A DNA stretch of 64,000 nt, from the NCBI GenBank assembly GCA_963711635.1, contig CAVQEZ010000017.1, positions 1-64,000 on the forward strand, given 5' to 3'. Origin of the DNA: CADEED01 sp963711635. Lineage in GTDB: Bacteria > Pseudomonadota > Gammaproteobacteria > Steroidobacterales > Steroidobacteraceae. Position numbers and translations under genes: made by a program. The notes below the pieces were generated by a model. It had not been told where the DNA came from, did no database searches, and was given only the letters and a program-made list of their open reading frames with translations. Position 1 is the first letter of the stretch. Each line of letters opens with the position of its first letter. Shown piece by piece: positions 1 to 9,521 of the stretch.

Positions 1-321
1 CTTGGCCTGCAGTTGCGCCGCCGGGTCCAGGTGCTGCAGCGCGCAGCCGCCGCATACACCGAAGTGCGCGCAGCGCGGCGTCACGCGTTGCGGCGATGGC
101 TCGAGCACTTCGACCAGCTCGGCTTCGTCGTGACTCTTGTGGAAGCTCGCGCGGCGGAAGCTGACGCGCTCGCCGGGCAGCGCGCCCGCGACGAATACGG
201 TCTTGCCGGAGGCCTCACCGCCGCGCACCACGCCCTCGGCTTCGTGCGTGAGATCCGCGACCACGCCGGTTTCGAGCGCGGCCCCTTCGTTCGAACGAGT
301 GGTGACTCGCGAGGTCCGGCG
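1..321 (-). CDS. rlmD: 23S rRNA (uracil-1939-C5)-methyltransferase RlmD, N-terminal part
   Basis: SAM-dependent methyltransferase that makes m5U1939 in 23S rRNA. Only the N-terminal part is present; the gene runs off the left edge. The reading frame shows a TRAM-like start (TGVVADLTHEAEGVVR) followed by the iron-sulfur cysteine signature CAHFGVCGGCALQH, characteristic of the RumA/RlmD family. The frame opens directly after the exonuclease stop at 322-324, but there is no ATG in the first 20 codons. The only usual start is GTG at 264, which would trim conserved residues. An indel near the CCCC run at 282-285 may have hidden the true start. The family assignment is strong, the start is not. Confidence 0.85.
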
Positions 322-1105
322 TCAAACCGCGGCTCCCAGGCGCGCGAGGAACTCGTCGAAGTGCGGCTGCTTCGGCTCTCGGTCAGCCAGGCGCGCGTGC
401 GCGCCAGTTCCTCGGCGAGGCCGGCGTCGATGAGCCGGCCGCGCATGTGCTGGAAGCGCAGGTAGATGAGCCAGGTGTTGATCACGTCGGTTTCGCAGTA
501 ACGGCGGATGCGCGTGAGCTCACCGCGCTGGTAGGCATCCCAGACCTGCGAACCGTCGAAGCCGAGCTTGCCCGGGAAACCCAGCAGCACCGCCGTGTCG
601 GACAAGCGAAGCCCGGCGCGCGATTCTGATAACCCGACAGCACGTCCATGACGTCGATGTGCCGCCAGTGAAAGCGGCCGAGGTAGTTGTTGTAGCGGAA
701 GGCCGTGTCTTCCTCGCCGGTTTCCCAGTAGCGCGGCGCCTGCGACCTGGTGCCTCAAGCGCGCGGTAGTGCAGCACCGGAAGATCGAATCCGCCGCCAT
801 TCCAGCTCACGAGGTCGGGCGTGAATTTTTCGATGCCGTCGAAGAAGCGCTGCACCAGCTCGCGTTCGCCGGCAGCTCTCATCGCCGAGGCTCCAGACGC
901 GGAATCCCTCGCGCGAGCGGAACGCACAGGAAATCGCGACGATGCGATGTTGCTCATGCGGCAGGAAATCGCTGCCCGACTCCTGCCGCGCGCGCGCCTG
1001 CATGGCCTTGCCGACTTCCTCGTCGGACAGCCCATCGAGTCCGAACAGCCGCCGCCCGAACTCCACGTCCGGCACGGTCTCGATGTCGAATACCAGCGTG
1101 TTCAT
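322..1105 (-). CDS. PolB-like 3'-5' exonuclease (DnaQ-fold), frame-disrupted
   Basis: Predicted 3'-5' exonuclease of the PolB-associated type (PF10108-like). The three exonuclease motifs are visible but lie in different frames: DIETVPD at the N-terminus, SWNGGGFDLP in the middle, and YCETDVINTW toward the C-terminus. The product ends EPKQPHFDEFLARLGAAV with TGA at 322-324. The frame changes near 885, 745, 620 and 372, and the family sequence resumes each time, so the gene is probably intact in the organism (about 260 aa). The ATG at 1105 overlaps the acpS stop by 4 bases. The substrate is unknown; the motif set supports metal-dependent nuclease activity. Confidence 0.8.
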
Positions 1106-1545
1106 CGCGACTTCCGCGGACGACGTTCTTGCGCCCGCGCCTTTGCCTTTGCCCTTGCATTGGCCTCGCCGGTTTCGAGCACGGCCACCGCGACGATCAG
1201 GCCGGCCTCATCGGTGAGCGTGACATGCCCGTCGCCGATGCCGAGCTTTCGACGGACTTTTTCGCCGCGCGGCGAATAGACCACTTCGGGCCTGCCCCAG
1301 GCGTTCTGCACGACGCCCACGTCGCGAATCCACACGCCATGCGCGAAGCCCGTGCCCATGGCCTTCACGATGGCCTCCTTGGCCGCGAAACGCATGGCGA
1401 GAAACCGTTCGGTTCGCCGCGTTTTGCCGAGTTGCGCGCGCTCGGCCGGCATCAGCAGGCGTTCGACGAAATGGTCGCCGTACTTGTCGTAGAGCTTCTT
1501 GACGCGCGCGGCTTCGAGCACGTCGACGCCGATGCCGAAGATCAT
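1102..1545 (-). CDS. acpS: holo-[acyl-carrier-protein] synthase
   Basis: Transfers the 4'-phosphopantetheine arm of CoA to apo-ACP, switching on fatty acid synthesis. The 147-aa product has the metal-binding GIGVDVLE motif near the N-terminus and the conserved RFAAKEAIVKAMG helix (about residues 52-65). The last ~25 residues are Ala/Lys/Arg-rich and extend past the usual ~125-aa length. The start overlaps the pdxJ stop by 4 bases and the end overlaps the exonuclease start by 4 bases. The pairing with pdxJ is the standard gammaproteobacterial arrangement. Confidence 0.96.
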   Translation of the reverse strand: MIFGIGVDVLEAARVKKLYDKYGDHFVERLLMPAERAQLGKTRRTERFLAMRFAAKEAIVKAMGTGFAHGVWIRDVGVVQNAWGRPEVVYSPRGEKVRRKLGIGDGHVTLTDEAGLIVAVAVLETGEANARAKAKARAQERRPRKSR

Positions 1546-2277
1546 CGCCGCGCCCCGAGCATCAGCGCCTTCATGTCGCGCAACGGCGCGTTCGAGCCCG
1601 GTGAAGATGGCGCGCGCGACGATGCAATGGCCGATGTTGAGCTCGACGATCTCGGAATCGCGGCCACCGGCAGCACGTTGTTATAGGTGAGCCCATGTCC
1701 GGCATGCACTTCGAGGCCGAGATTCGCGGCGCGCCGGGCGGCGGCGGCGAGGCGCTCGAGCTCGCGCGCCTGCGCGGATCCGGTCGCGTCGGCATAGGTG
1801 CCGGTGTGCAGTTCGATGACCGGCGCGCCGCTGCGCTTGGCGGCTTCGATCTGCGCGAGGTCGGGCGCGATGAACAGCGCCACGCGGATGCCCGCGGCGG
1901 TGAGCTTGCGCACGCCGGCCGCGACACGCTCGACATCGGCGGCGACATCCAGCCCGCCTTCGGTGGTGATCTCGGCGCGCTTCTCCGGCACCAGGCAGCA
2001 GTCCTGCGGCCGCACGCCGATGGCGATGTCCGAGCATCTCGTCGGTGAGGCCCATCTCGAGGTTCATGCGCGTCTGCAGCAGCGGCCGCAAGGCATGCAC
2101 GTCGCGATCCTGGATGTGCCGGCGGTCTTCGCGCAGATGCAGCGTGATGTTGTCGGCGCCCGCCTGTTCCGCCAGCAATGCGGCATGCACCGGATCGGGA
2201 TACGGCGCGCGGCGCGCCTGCCGCACGGTGGCGACGTGGTCGATGTTGATGCCGAGCTGGATGTCAGGAAAACTCAT
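1542..2277 (-). CDS. pdxJ: pyridoxine 5'-phosphate synthase, frame-disrupted
   Basis: Condenses 1-deoxyxylulose 5-phosphate with 3-amino-2-oxopropyl phosphate to give pyridoxine 5'-phosphate. The N-terminus MSFPDIQLGINIDHVATVR and EQAGADNITLHLREDRRHI are in one frame. After about 2030 the family sequence continues in another (CCLVPEKRAEITTEGGLD, ELHTGTYAD, LEVHAGHGLTYNN). A further change near 1650 leads to the end MKALMLGARR. The total span of ~245 codons matches the family. The ATG at 2277 overlaps the recO stop by 4 bases. Two single-base errors are the simplest explanation. Confidence 0.9.
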
Positions 2278-2981
2278 GGATGCCCTCGCCGCGCCATCGA
2301 ACGCGCCACCGTGCGCGTGCGCAGCTCGCGGCCTTCGAGACAGTGATCCAGCGCCTGGCGCAGCACCCGGCGCGCGACGTCGAGCGATTCGACATCCGCC
2401 AGATCTTCCTGCTGCAGGGCCAGCAGGCAGCGGCCCGAGTACGCGCCGGGCGCATCCTCGCGCACCTCGGCCAGGCCCTCTCCCACGTGGAAGCGATAGT
2501 AAGTCCCGCGCTTCGACCGAGAACTCCAGGCCATAGCCGAGCGATGCCAGCAGGCGCTTCTCGAACACGCGCAGCGTGGGCTCGGCCGTGGCGCCGCCCG
2601 ACAGGCTGCGCAGTGCCGCGCCATAGTCGTCGAACAGCTGCGGCTGCGGATCGTGGCGCGTCGTCAGGCTGATGATGAGCTCGTTGAGATAGAAACCGGA
2701 GAGCACCTGGCGCGATGGCAGCGGCGTGGCTTCGCCATGCGGCTCGGCCGCGGTGAGTTGCGCCGCGTCGCCGCGTCCCGTCCACGAAACCAGCAGCGGC
2801 CGGAACGGCATCAACAACGACGCGAGGCGCGACTTCGGTCCGCGCGCGCCACGCGCAAACAACGTGAGGCGCCCATGGCCCGCGCTGAACACGTCGAGGA
2901 TGCGGCTGGTGTCGCGATACTCACGGCTGTGCAGCACGTAGGCCGGCTCGAGCGTGATGCGTTCGCGCGGCGTCGCATCAT
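2274..2981 (-). CDS. recO: DNA repair protein RecO, frame-disrupted
   Basis: RecFOR pathway mediator that helps load RecA on SSB-coated DNA. The N-terminal OB-fold region (ERITLEPAYVLHSREYRDTSRILDV) and the LLRMNELI-type region (SGFYLNELIISLTTRHDPQPQLFD) share one frame. Near 2520 the frame changes, and the C-terminus (LADVESLDVARRVLRQALDHCLEGRELRT) reads to TGA at 2274. The start is uncertain: ATGATG at 2981/2978 overlaps the era stop, the usual era-recO coupling, but needs one indel to reach the conserved frame. GTG at 2940 is in frame but truncates the domain. Confidence 0.87.
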
Positions 2982-3883
2982 TCCAGACCCAGTTGCGCCA
3001 GCGCGCGCGCGTCGTCGGCCCAGTCCTCGCGCACCTTCACCCACAGGTTCAGGTGCAGGCGCCTGCCGAGGCGCGTATTGAGCTCTTCGCGCGCCTTCTG
3101 TCCGATGCGCTTCAGGCGCGACCCCTTGGCGCCGATGACGATGGGCTTCTGGCCGGCGCGATCCACCCAGATCACGGCATGGACGATCAGCTGCTCATCC
3201 TGCTCTTCGAGCTTTTCGATTTCGACCGCGATGCCATAAGGCAGCTCTTCCACCAGCTCCATGGTGAGCTTCTCGCGGATGGTCTCGGCGATCTGGAACT
3301 CGATGCCGCGATCGGTGCGCTGATCCTTGGGGAACAGCTCGGGGGATTCGGGCAGGCGCGCGCCGATGACATCGATCAGGCGCTCGACGTTGACGCCCTT
3401 CTCGGCCGACACCGGAACGATGTCGAGGAACGCATGGCGCGCCGCGAGCTCGGCCGTGAACGGCAGTAGTTTGTCCTTCTGCGGGACCTTGTCGACCTTG
3501 TTGATGACGGCGATGGACTCGCGCCCGGAGTCCTTGATGCGCTGGAGCACGGCCTCGTCTTCCTCGCCGAAGCGCAGCGCTTCGACCACGAACACCACGA
3601 GATCGGCGTCCGCCAGGGCGGCCGCCGCGGTGCGGTTCATGGCGCGATTCAGCGCGCGGCGTTCGCCAAGGTGCAGCCCCGGCGTGTCCACGAAGGCGAG
3701 CTGCACGCCGGGCCGGTTCAACACGCCCAGGACGCGATGACGCGTGGTCTGCGGCCGCGACGTCACGATCGATAGCTTCTCGCCCACCAGCGCATTGAGC
3801 AGCGTCGACTTGCCGACGTTCGGCCGGCCGACCAGCGCCGCGAAGCCGGCGCGAAATGCGGGCGGTGTGGTTTCTTCAGACAT
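2978..3883 (-). CDS. era: GTPase Era
   Basis: Essential Ras-like GTPase that binds the 3' end of 16S rRNA during 30S maturation. The 301-aa product starts MSEETTPP (ATG 3883); a longer upstream reading would be antisense-like noise inside rnc. Visible motifs are G1 GRPNVGKS, G3 DTPG, and G4 as NKVD, followed by a C-terminal KH domain (KPIVIGAKGSRLKRIGQKARE). It overlaps the rnc 3' end by 8 bases and the recO start at its own stop, the conserved rnc-era-recO order. The gene is unbroken. Confidence 0.97.
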   Translation of the reverse strand: MSEETTPPAFRAGFAALVGRPNVGKSTLLNALVGEKLSIVTSRPQTTRHRVLGVLNRPGVQLAFVDTPGLHLGERRALNRAMNRTAAAALADADLVVFVVEALRFGEEDEAVLQRIKDSGRESIAVINKVDKVPQKDKLLPFTAELAARHAFLDIVPVSAEKGVNVERLIDVIGARLPESPELFPKDQRTDRGIEFQIAETIREKLTMELVEELPYGIAVEIEKLEEQDEQLIVHAVIWVDRAGQKPIVIGAKGSRLKRIGQKAREELNTRLGRRLHLNLWVKVREDWADDARALAQLGLE

Positions 3884-4550
3884 GCTGGCCGAGTGCCTCG
3901 AGCGCCGCCTGTGCCGCCACCTGCTCGGCGCGCCGGCGGCTTGGACCCTCACCCTCGGTCTCCACACCGGCGTGCGGCACGGCGCAGGAAACCAGGAACA
4001 TCTGGGCATGCGGCTCGCCGGTGGTGCGCTTCACGGCGTAGACCGGGAGCTGCCGGCCATTGGCCTGCAGGTGTTCCTGCAGGCGGGTCTTCGCGTCCTT
4101 GAGCGTGGACGGTTCGGGCAGAGCCGCAATGCGCGCCTCGAACATGGGCCCGACGCGGGCACGCACTGCGTCGAGCCCGCCGTCGAGATACAGCGCTCCG
4201 CACAAGGCTTCGAAGGCATCCGCGAGGATGGACTGGCGGCGGAAGCCGCCCGTCTTCAGCTCGCCCGACCCCAGCAGCAGCAGTTCGCCGAGTTGCATGG
4301 ACTGTGCGATCTCGGCCAGCGGCGCTTCGCTCACCAGCCGTGCGCGCAGGCGCGACAGGTCGCCTTCACTGGCGCCCGGAAATTCGCGGTACAGGCGTTC
4401 GGAGAGCAGCAGGTTGAGCACCGAGTCGCCCAGAAACTCGAGGCGTTCGTTGTTGGGACCTTCGGCACTGCGATGCGTGAGCGCGACCACGAACAACGCC
4501 AGGTCGCGCGGCTCGTAGCCGAGCCGTGCGGCGAGCAAATTCGCCTGCAC
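3876..4550 (-). CDS. rnc: ribonuclease III
   Basis: Double-strand-specific endoribonuclease for rRNA precursor and mRNA processing. The 224-aa product carries the signature NERLEFLGDSVLNLLL (residues ~35-50, with catalytic Glu and Asp) and a C-terminal double-stranded RNA-binding domain (DAKTRLQEHLQANGRQLPVY to AEQVAAQAALEAL). The start is GTG at 4550; the in-frame TGA just upstream excludes a longer protein. It sits in the lepB-DUF4845-rnc-era block. Confidence 0.96.
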   Translation of the reverse strand: MQANLLAARLGYEPRDLALFVVALTHRSAEGPNNERLEFLGDSVLNLLLSERLYREFPGASEGDLSRLRARLVSEAPLAEIAQSMQLGELLLLGSGELKTGGFRRQSILADAFEALCGALYLDGGLDAVRARVGPMFEARIAALPEPSTLKDAKTRLQEHLQANGRQLPVYAVKRTTGEPHAQMFLVSCAVPHAGVETEGEGPSRRRAEQVAAQAALEALGQHV

Positions 4551-4580
4551 TGACAGGCGTGCTCATGTGGGGCGCCGCAT

Positions 4581-4946
4581 TCAGTTGATGGCAACCGTCT
4601 TCTTGAAAACCATGGTCAGGAAGAGATTTCCGAACATCGGTTCGGTGGCCTCGTAGTCGACCGTCATCTCCCAACCCTTGTCGCCCTTGGTCACCACTAC
4701 GTCCTCCTTGGCATTTATGTTGTCGATATACCCCGTGTCGAAACGCTTCTCGAGCGCCGTCAGAATCGTAAGAGGCGCCAGAGTTTCGTCGCTCTTGAGC
4801 TCCGTTGCCGTCTTCTCCATGGCCGCCAGGATCTTGTAGTAGTTGTAGTACTGCGGGCCTATGCGTATTCCGGCGTACAGCACGATTGCCACGGGAATCA
4901 GCAGGAAGATCCAGCCGATCATCGTCACACCACGTTGCTTCTGCAT
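4581..4946 (-). CDS. DUF4845 domain membrane protein
   Basis: Small protein of unknown function, 121 aa, with one N-terminal transmembrane helix (GWIFLLIPVAIVLYAGIRIGP) and a soluble C-terminal part. The sequence and its position between lepB and rnc match the DUF4845 family typical of gammaproteobacteria. ATG 4946 has a strong ribosome-binding site (GGGAGG). A pilin-like MQKQRGVTMIGWIFLL N-terminus is visible, but no pilin processing can be claimed. Confidence 0.9.
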   Translation of the reverse strand: MQKQRGVTMIGWIFLLIPVAIVLYAGIRIGPQYYNYYKILAAMEKTATELKSDETLAPLTILTALEKRFDTGYIDNINAKEDVVVTKGDKGWEMTVDYEATEPMFGNLFLTMVFKKTVAIN

Positions 4947-4962
4947 CTTGCCTCCCAGGTGA

Positions 4963-6309
4963 TCACTCGATGCCCTGACCGATGCGGCTCCAATTGACCA
5001 CTTTGGAGCGCTGCAGGTCGAAATTGAACCAGATTCGCGTGGCTTTGCCGACCAGATTCTTGTCAGGCACCAGGCCCCAGGCGCGACTGTCCTCGCTGTT
5101 GTCGCGGTTGTCACCGATCATCACGTAATGCCCGGGGGGTATCACGTCGAAGACGTAGTCGTGCGCATCGCGCGAGCCTGCAGCAGTCGATTCGTCGCAG
5201 ACCCAGCCGCCGATGTCCTCGGCAACCTTCTTGCGATCGCAGGCCGGCAATGGATCGGGATTGCCGCTGAAGGAGAAACCGCGCGCGCCTAACAGCCCGT
5301 GCGGCGAGCGGCAGGACATGACCTCGTGCGTGTGGGTGCCGATCGTTTCCTTGGACAGCTTGAGGCCCACGTAACAGCCATCGGTGAAGCGGCCCTCGTC
5401 CTGCAACGGAATCGACTCGCCGTTGATGATGAGGCGATCGTCGTGCACTTCGATGCGGTCGCCGGGCAGCCCCACGAGGCGCTTGATGTAGTTGATGCTG
5501 GGATTCGGCGGATAGCGGAACACGACCACGTCACCACGTTGCGGCGAACCGGTGTCGATGAACTTCTCGTTGACCACCGGCAAACGCAGGCCGTAGGCGA
5601 ACTTGTTCACGACGATGAAATCGCCGTCGAGCAGCGTGGGCATCATCGAGTCCGATGGGATGCGGAACGGCTCGAAAATGAAGGCCCGAACGATGAGCAC
5701 GATGAACGCCACCGGGAAGAAGCTGCGCGCGTAGTCGACGGTGCCGGGCTCGCCCAGCGCTACGGGCGGCTTCGCCAGGCCCGCGGCAGCCTCGCGGCGC
5801 GGCCGGAATACCCAGTGATCCAGGCCCCACACCAGGCCGGTAGCCAGCGACAGCACCAGCAACACCAGGCTGAAATCCAGGGTCTCGGCACGGATCATGC
5901 GGATGATGGGCGCCACCACGAACACGGGCAGTACCCAGTACGCGGCGCGCAGCAGCGGCGGATCCGGAACCTGGGTCGACCCGGCGGCGATCTGGCGCCG
6001 CGGTGCCAGGAACCAGCTGTCGATGGCCAGCCACAACCCGAGCGGCAGCGAGACCCAGCTGAGCGGCACCGCGACCTCGCCGGCCCAGTCGAATACTTCC
6101 TTGACGCCGATGGCCAGCACGGCCGCAATCAGCACGAAGGGCAGCAGGTTGCCTGCGATGCGCGTGTACAGCGGACCGGGCTCGGGCTCGCCTTCCGGCG
6201 TGCGCGGCCGCTTGGGTTCGAGCACCCACTTGTCGTAGGCGTACACCAGCACGACCGGCACCGCCAGCCAGCTGAGTACCATGATGAGTAGCTGAAAGAG
6301 TGATTGCAC
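4963..6309 (-). CDS. lepB: signal peptidase I with expanded N-terminal membrane region
   Basis: Removes signal peptides from exported proteins at the periplasmic face of the inner membrane. The catalytic Ser is S211 in IPSDSMMPTL and the general-base Lys is K266 in YIKRLVGLPGD; box E is GDNRDNSEDSRAWG. At 448 aa it is well over 100 residues longer than E. coli LepB (324 aa). The extra length is N-terminal: three similar units each end in an aromatic/Pro/Arg block, namely W28-VLEPKR, W99-FLAPRR and W156-VFRPRR, and each is followed by a hydrophobic helix. E. coli LepB has one such block. The start is GTG 6309, 26 bases downstream of lepA. The enzyme assignment is secure; the role of the extra helices is unknown. 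Confidence 0.96.
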   Translation of the reverse strand: MQSLFQLLIMVLSWLAVPVVLVYAYDKWVLEPKRPRTPEGEPEPGPLYTRIAGNLLPFVLIAAVLAIGVKEVFDWAGEVAVPLSWVSLPLGLWLAIDSWFLAPRRQIAAGSTQVPDPPLLRAAYWVLPVFVVAPIIRMIRAETLDFSLVLLVLSLATGLVWGLDHWVFRPRREAAAGLAKPPVALGEPGTVDYARSFFPVAFIVLIVRAFIFEPFRIPSDSMMPTLLDGDFIVVNKFAYGLRLPVVNEKFIDTGSPQRGDVVVFRYPPNPSINYIKRLVGLPGDRIEVHDDRLIINGESIPLQDEGRFTDGCYVGLKLSKETIGTHTHEVMSCRSPHGLLGARGFSFSGNPDPLPACDRKKVAEDIGGWVCDESTAAGSRDAHDYVFDVIPPGHYVMIGDNRDNSEDSRAWGLVPDKNLVGKATRIWFNFDLQRSKVVNWSRIGQGIE

Positions 6310-6334
6310 GATGACCGCCTGGCGTTTCTTCTGA

Positions 6335-8133
6335 CTACTTCTTGCCGACTTTCAGTACGGCGAGAAACGCTTCCTGCGGGATTTCCACCGAACCGATGTT
6401 CTTCATGCGCTTCTTGCCCTCTTTCTGTTTCTCGAGCAGCTTTTTCTTGCGGGAGATGTCGCCGCCGTAGCACTTGGCGAGCACGTTCTTGCGCAGCGCC
6501 TTGACGGTGGCACGCGCGATGATATGGCTGCCGATCGCGGCCTGCACTGCAACCTCGAACATCTGCCGCGGGATCAGCTCCTGCATCTTGTCCACCAGTT
6601 GCCGGCCACGGTCGTAGGCGCTGTCCTTGTGGACGATGAGCGCCAGCGCGTCGATCTTTTCCTCGTTGATGAGGATGTCGAGCTTGACCAGCGGCGCGGC
6701 CTCGAAGTGGCTGAAGTCGTAGTCGAACGAGGCGTAGCCGCGACTGGTCGATTTCAGGCGGTCGAAGAAATCGAGCACCACCTCGGCGAGCGGCATCTCG
6801 TACTGCAGCGAGACCTGGTTGCCGAGGAACAGCATCTTTTTCTGGCGGCCACGCTTCTCATTGCAGAGCTGCAGCACGCCGCCGACATGGTCGGGCGGCA
6901 CGAGGATGTTGGCGATGATGATGGGCTCGCGCAGCTCATCGATACGGTCGACCGGCGGTAGTTTGGTCGGATTGTCGACGAACGCGATCTCGCCGTCGGT
7001 CTTCTTCACCTCGTAGATGACCGTCGGGGCGCTGGTGATGAGCTCGATCTGGTATTCGCGCTCGAGCCGCTCCTGCACGATGTCCATGTGCAGGAGGCCG
7101 AGAAATCCCACGCGAAATCCGAAGCCGAGCGCGCCGGAGACTTCCGGCTCGTAGTGCAGTGCGGAGTCGTTGAGCCGCAGCTTCGACAAGCGCATCGCGA
7201 AACTTGTCGTAGTCGTCCGAGACGATGGGGAACATGCCGGCGAACACACGCGGTTGAATCTGCTTGAAGCCCGGCAGCGGCTCGGTGGCCTGCTTGTACT
7301 CGAGCGTGATGGTGTCGCCCACCGGCGCGCCGTCGATTTCCTTGATGCCGGCGATGACGAATCCGACGTCGCCCGGTCCGAGCTCGCGCGCCGGTACGGA
7401 CTTCGGCGTGAAGCGGCCGAGCTTGTCGACCTGGTGCGCGCGCCCGGTGGACATCACGCGGATCTTGTCGCCGACCTTCAAGCGTTCCGTTGAAGATGCG
7501 CACCAGCGTGACGACGCCAACGTAGTTGTCGAACCAGGAGTCGACGATCAGCGCCTGCAGCGGTGCTTCGGGATCGCCCTTGGGCTGCGGGATGCGTTCG
7601 ATGAGGCGCTCGAGCAATTCCTCGACGCCCTCGCCCGTCTTCGCGGAAACCTTCGAGGCGTCGTCGGCGGCGATGCCGATGATCTCCTCGATTTCCTTGA
7701 TGACCCGCACGGGATCGGCCGACGGCAGGTCGATCTTGTTGATGACGGGCACCACCTCGAGCCCGAGCTCGATGGCCGTGTAGCAGTTGGCGACGCTCTG
7801 CGCCTCGACACCCTGCGACGCATCCACCACCAGCAGCGCCCCGTCGCATGCCGCCAGCGAGCGCGACACTTCATACGAGAAGTCCACGTGCCCGGGCGTG
7901 TCGATGAGGTTCAGCTGGTAGCGCTCGCCGTCGCGTCTTGGACGTGTAATAAAGAGTGACGCCTGGGCCTTGATGGTGATGCCGCGCTCGCGCTCCAGCT
8001 CGAGCGAATCCAGGACCTGGTCCTGCATTTCGCGGGCCTCGAGTCCGCCGCAAATCTGGATGAAGCGGTCCGCCAGCGTGGACTTGCCGTGATCGACGTG
8101 CGCGATGATCGAGAAATTACGTATGCGTTGCAT
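6335..8133 (-). CDS. lepA: elongation factor 4 (LepA), frame-disrupted
   Basis: Ribosome-bound GTPase (EF4) related to EF-G. It starts MQRIRNFSIIAHVDHGKSTL (ATG 8133) with G1 AHVDHGKST, G3 DTPGHVDF and G4 NKIDLP. The frame shifts near 7485 (after RIFNGTLE) and near 7190 (after DDYDKFRDAL). The C-terminal LepA-specific domain (NVLAKCYGGDISRKKKLLEK) reads through to the stop at 6335. The span equals the 599-aa family length, so two single-base errors explain the breaks. It precedes lepB in the standard order. Confidence 0.95.
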
Positions 8134-8196
8134 CAGGAGAGGTCGGCCTGCCGCCGTGAAGAACAGCGATGGCTCGCCCTCTTGCGCCGGCAAAAA

Positions 8197-8469
8197 TTAG
8201 CGCGGAAGTATAGCCGGAGGCCGCCCGAGCAGCCTCAAAAGTTCGTTGGAATTCAGCGTGTAATGGCAAATAACGCTGCCATCGAGCAGCAATACCGGCA
8301 CCTTGAGGCCGAATTGGCGTGCGAGCTCGGGGTCGGAGTCGACGTCAACGACTTTGATCTCGGGGATGGTCCGGTCACGCTCCAGCGCCGCCAGAGCCTG
8401 CAGCATGTCGTGGCACAGGCCACAGCCCTCGCGGCTCACGACCACGAGCCCTGGCGGCAAGCTGCTCAT
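8197..8469 (-). CDS. glutaredoxin-like protein (DUF836 type)
   Basis: 90-aa thioredoxin-fold protein with a CxxC-like redox site in SREGCGLCHDM (residues ~13-23) and the cis-Pro region KVPVLLLDG. The length and motifs fit the DUF836 glutaredoxin-like family, which is often found beside rseB/lepA in gammaproteobacteria. ATG 8469 lies 14 bases past the rseB stop, so co-transcription with the sigma-E operon is likely. The electron donor and target are unknown. Confidence 0.88.
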   Translation of the reverse strand: MSSLPPGLVVVSREGCGLCHDMLQALAALERDRTIPEIKVVDVDSDPELARQFGLKVPVLLLDGSVICHYTLNSNELLRLLGRPPAILPR

Positions 8470-8483
8470 CGATGCTTGGGCTG

Positions 8484-9521
8484 CTACTTGCGGCGTGGAG
8501 TCGGCGCGATTCCCAGACTCTGCGCCGGCGGCGCCTTGGGCATGGCCTTCACCTGGGTAGCGATGAACTGCACGGTGTTCGGCGGAACTTCGCCCACGGC
8601 GGTGATCTGGTGGCCATCCACCACGGTGGAGAAGGCCGACGACGAACCCACGCGGGCCGGACCTTCGGCGCCCTTGGAGTTGGCCCTGTGCGGCTCGACG
8701 AATACCGATACCGAGGCGATGCCATCGGTGAATACCAGGTGCGTGGCTGGCTCGCTCGAACCCGGCAGCGTCTGCACCGAGCGCGTCGCCATGCGAAAAC
8801 CCGCCGGCAGCTTCATGGCTTCCCACAGGGCCGGCGAGGAATTGCTGGCCAGCTGGCGGTCGGCGCGCTGCCAGTTGTAGTTGGAGGCATCCACCTGGGG
8901 CTTGAACATCGAATCGGGAATGCGCTCCGGCAGGTCGATGTTCGAGAACACGATCTGTTCGATGACCTCGCCGGAGGCGCTGCACAGCTGCGTCTTGAGC
9001 GGCATGGAGGTTTCTTCATCGATCCACAGCCGGTAGCCGTAGCGATATTCATCGCGCGGCTGCAGGGCTACCACGCGCGTCTTCCGGCCGAGCAGCCGCT
9101 CGCGTTCGCCGCCCCGGATTTCGTAGACATGAGAGTCGCTCTCACCGAGCGGCGGCAATGCACCCAGCAGCGGGCCGTCCGGTGCGCGGCGCTCCACCAG
9201 CACCACGCGTTTGTCGGGGAAGTAACAGGTGAGCTCGTCACCCTGGCGGATGAATTCGCGTCCCGGGCCATCGAGCGACAGCAGCCGCTCGGATACGTCC
9301 CGCCCGCGCACGCGATGGATGATGCGCAGGGTTTCCACGCGCCCACCGTGGTTGTGCGTGAACACGCCGATGTAGTTGCGCGTGGTCAGCGCATGATTCA
9401 TGCGTTCCAGCCACTCGCGCGGTTCGGCGCCCAGCGCCACGCCGACGGTCAAAAACATGAGTGCGGTCAGGCGCGCGCCGTGGCGGCGCGTCAGCCGACC
9501 CTGTCGCGGATCAGCGCGCAT
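8484..9521 (-). CDS. rseB: sigma-E regulatory protein RseB/MucB
   Basis: Periplasmic protein that shields the anti-sigma factor RseA from site-1 proteolysis and senses lipoprotein or LPS signals. 345 aa with a signal peptide (RLTALMFLTVGVALGAEP). The MucB/RseB two-domain sequence includes NYIGVFTHNHGGRVETLRIIH and DEYRYGYRLWIDEETSMPLK. The start ATG 9521 overlaps the rseA 3' end by 11 bases. rpoE-rseA-rseB order supports the call. Confidence 0.94.
   Translation of the reverse strand: MRADPRQGRLTRRHGARLTALMFLTVGVALGAEPREWLERMNHALTTRNYIGVFTHNHGGRVETLRIIHRVRGRDVSERLLSLDGPGREFIRQGDELTCYFPDKRVVLVERRAPDGPLLGALPPLGESDSHVYEIRGGERERLLGRKTRVVALQPRDEYRYGYRLWIDEETSMPLKTQLCSASGEVIEQIVFSNIDLPERIPDSMFKPQVDASNYNWQRADRQLASNSSPALWEAMKLPAGFRMATRSVQTLPGSSEPATHLVFTDGIASVSVFVEPHRANSKGAEGPARVGSSSAFSTVVDGHQITAVGEVPPNTVQFIATQVKAMPKAPPAQSLGIAPTPRRK

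Noticed and set aside
81..800. Long reading frames opposite or out of frame to conserved genes across the window
   Set aside because: GC-rich codon bias produces many long shadow frames; they show no family resemblance and coincide with well-supported genes.
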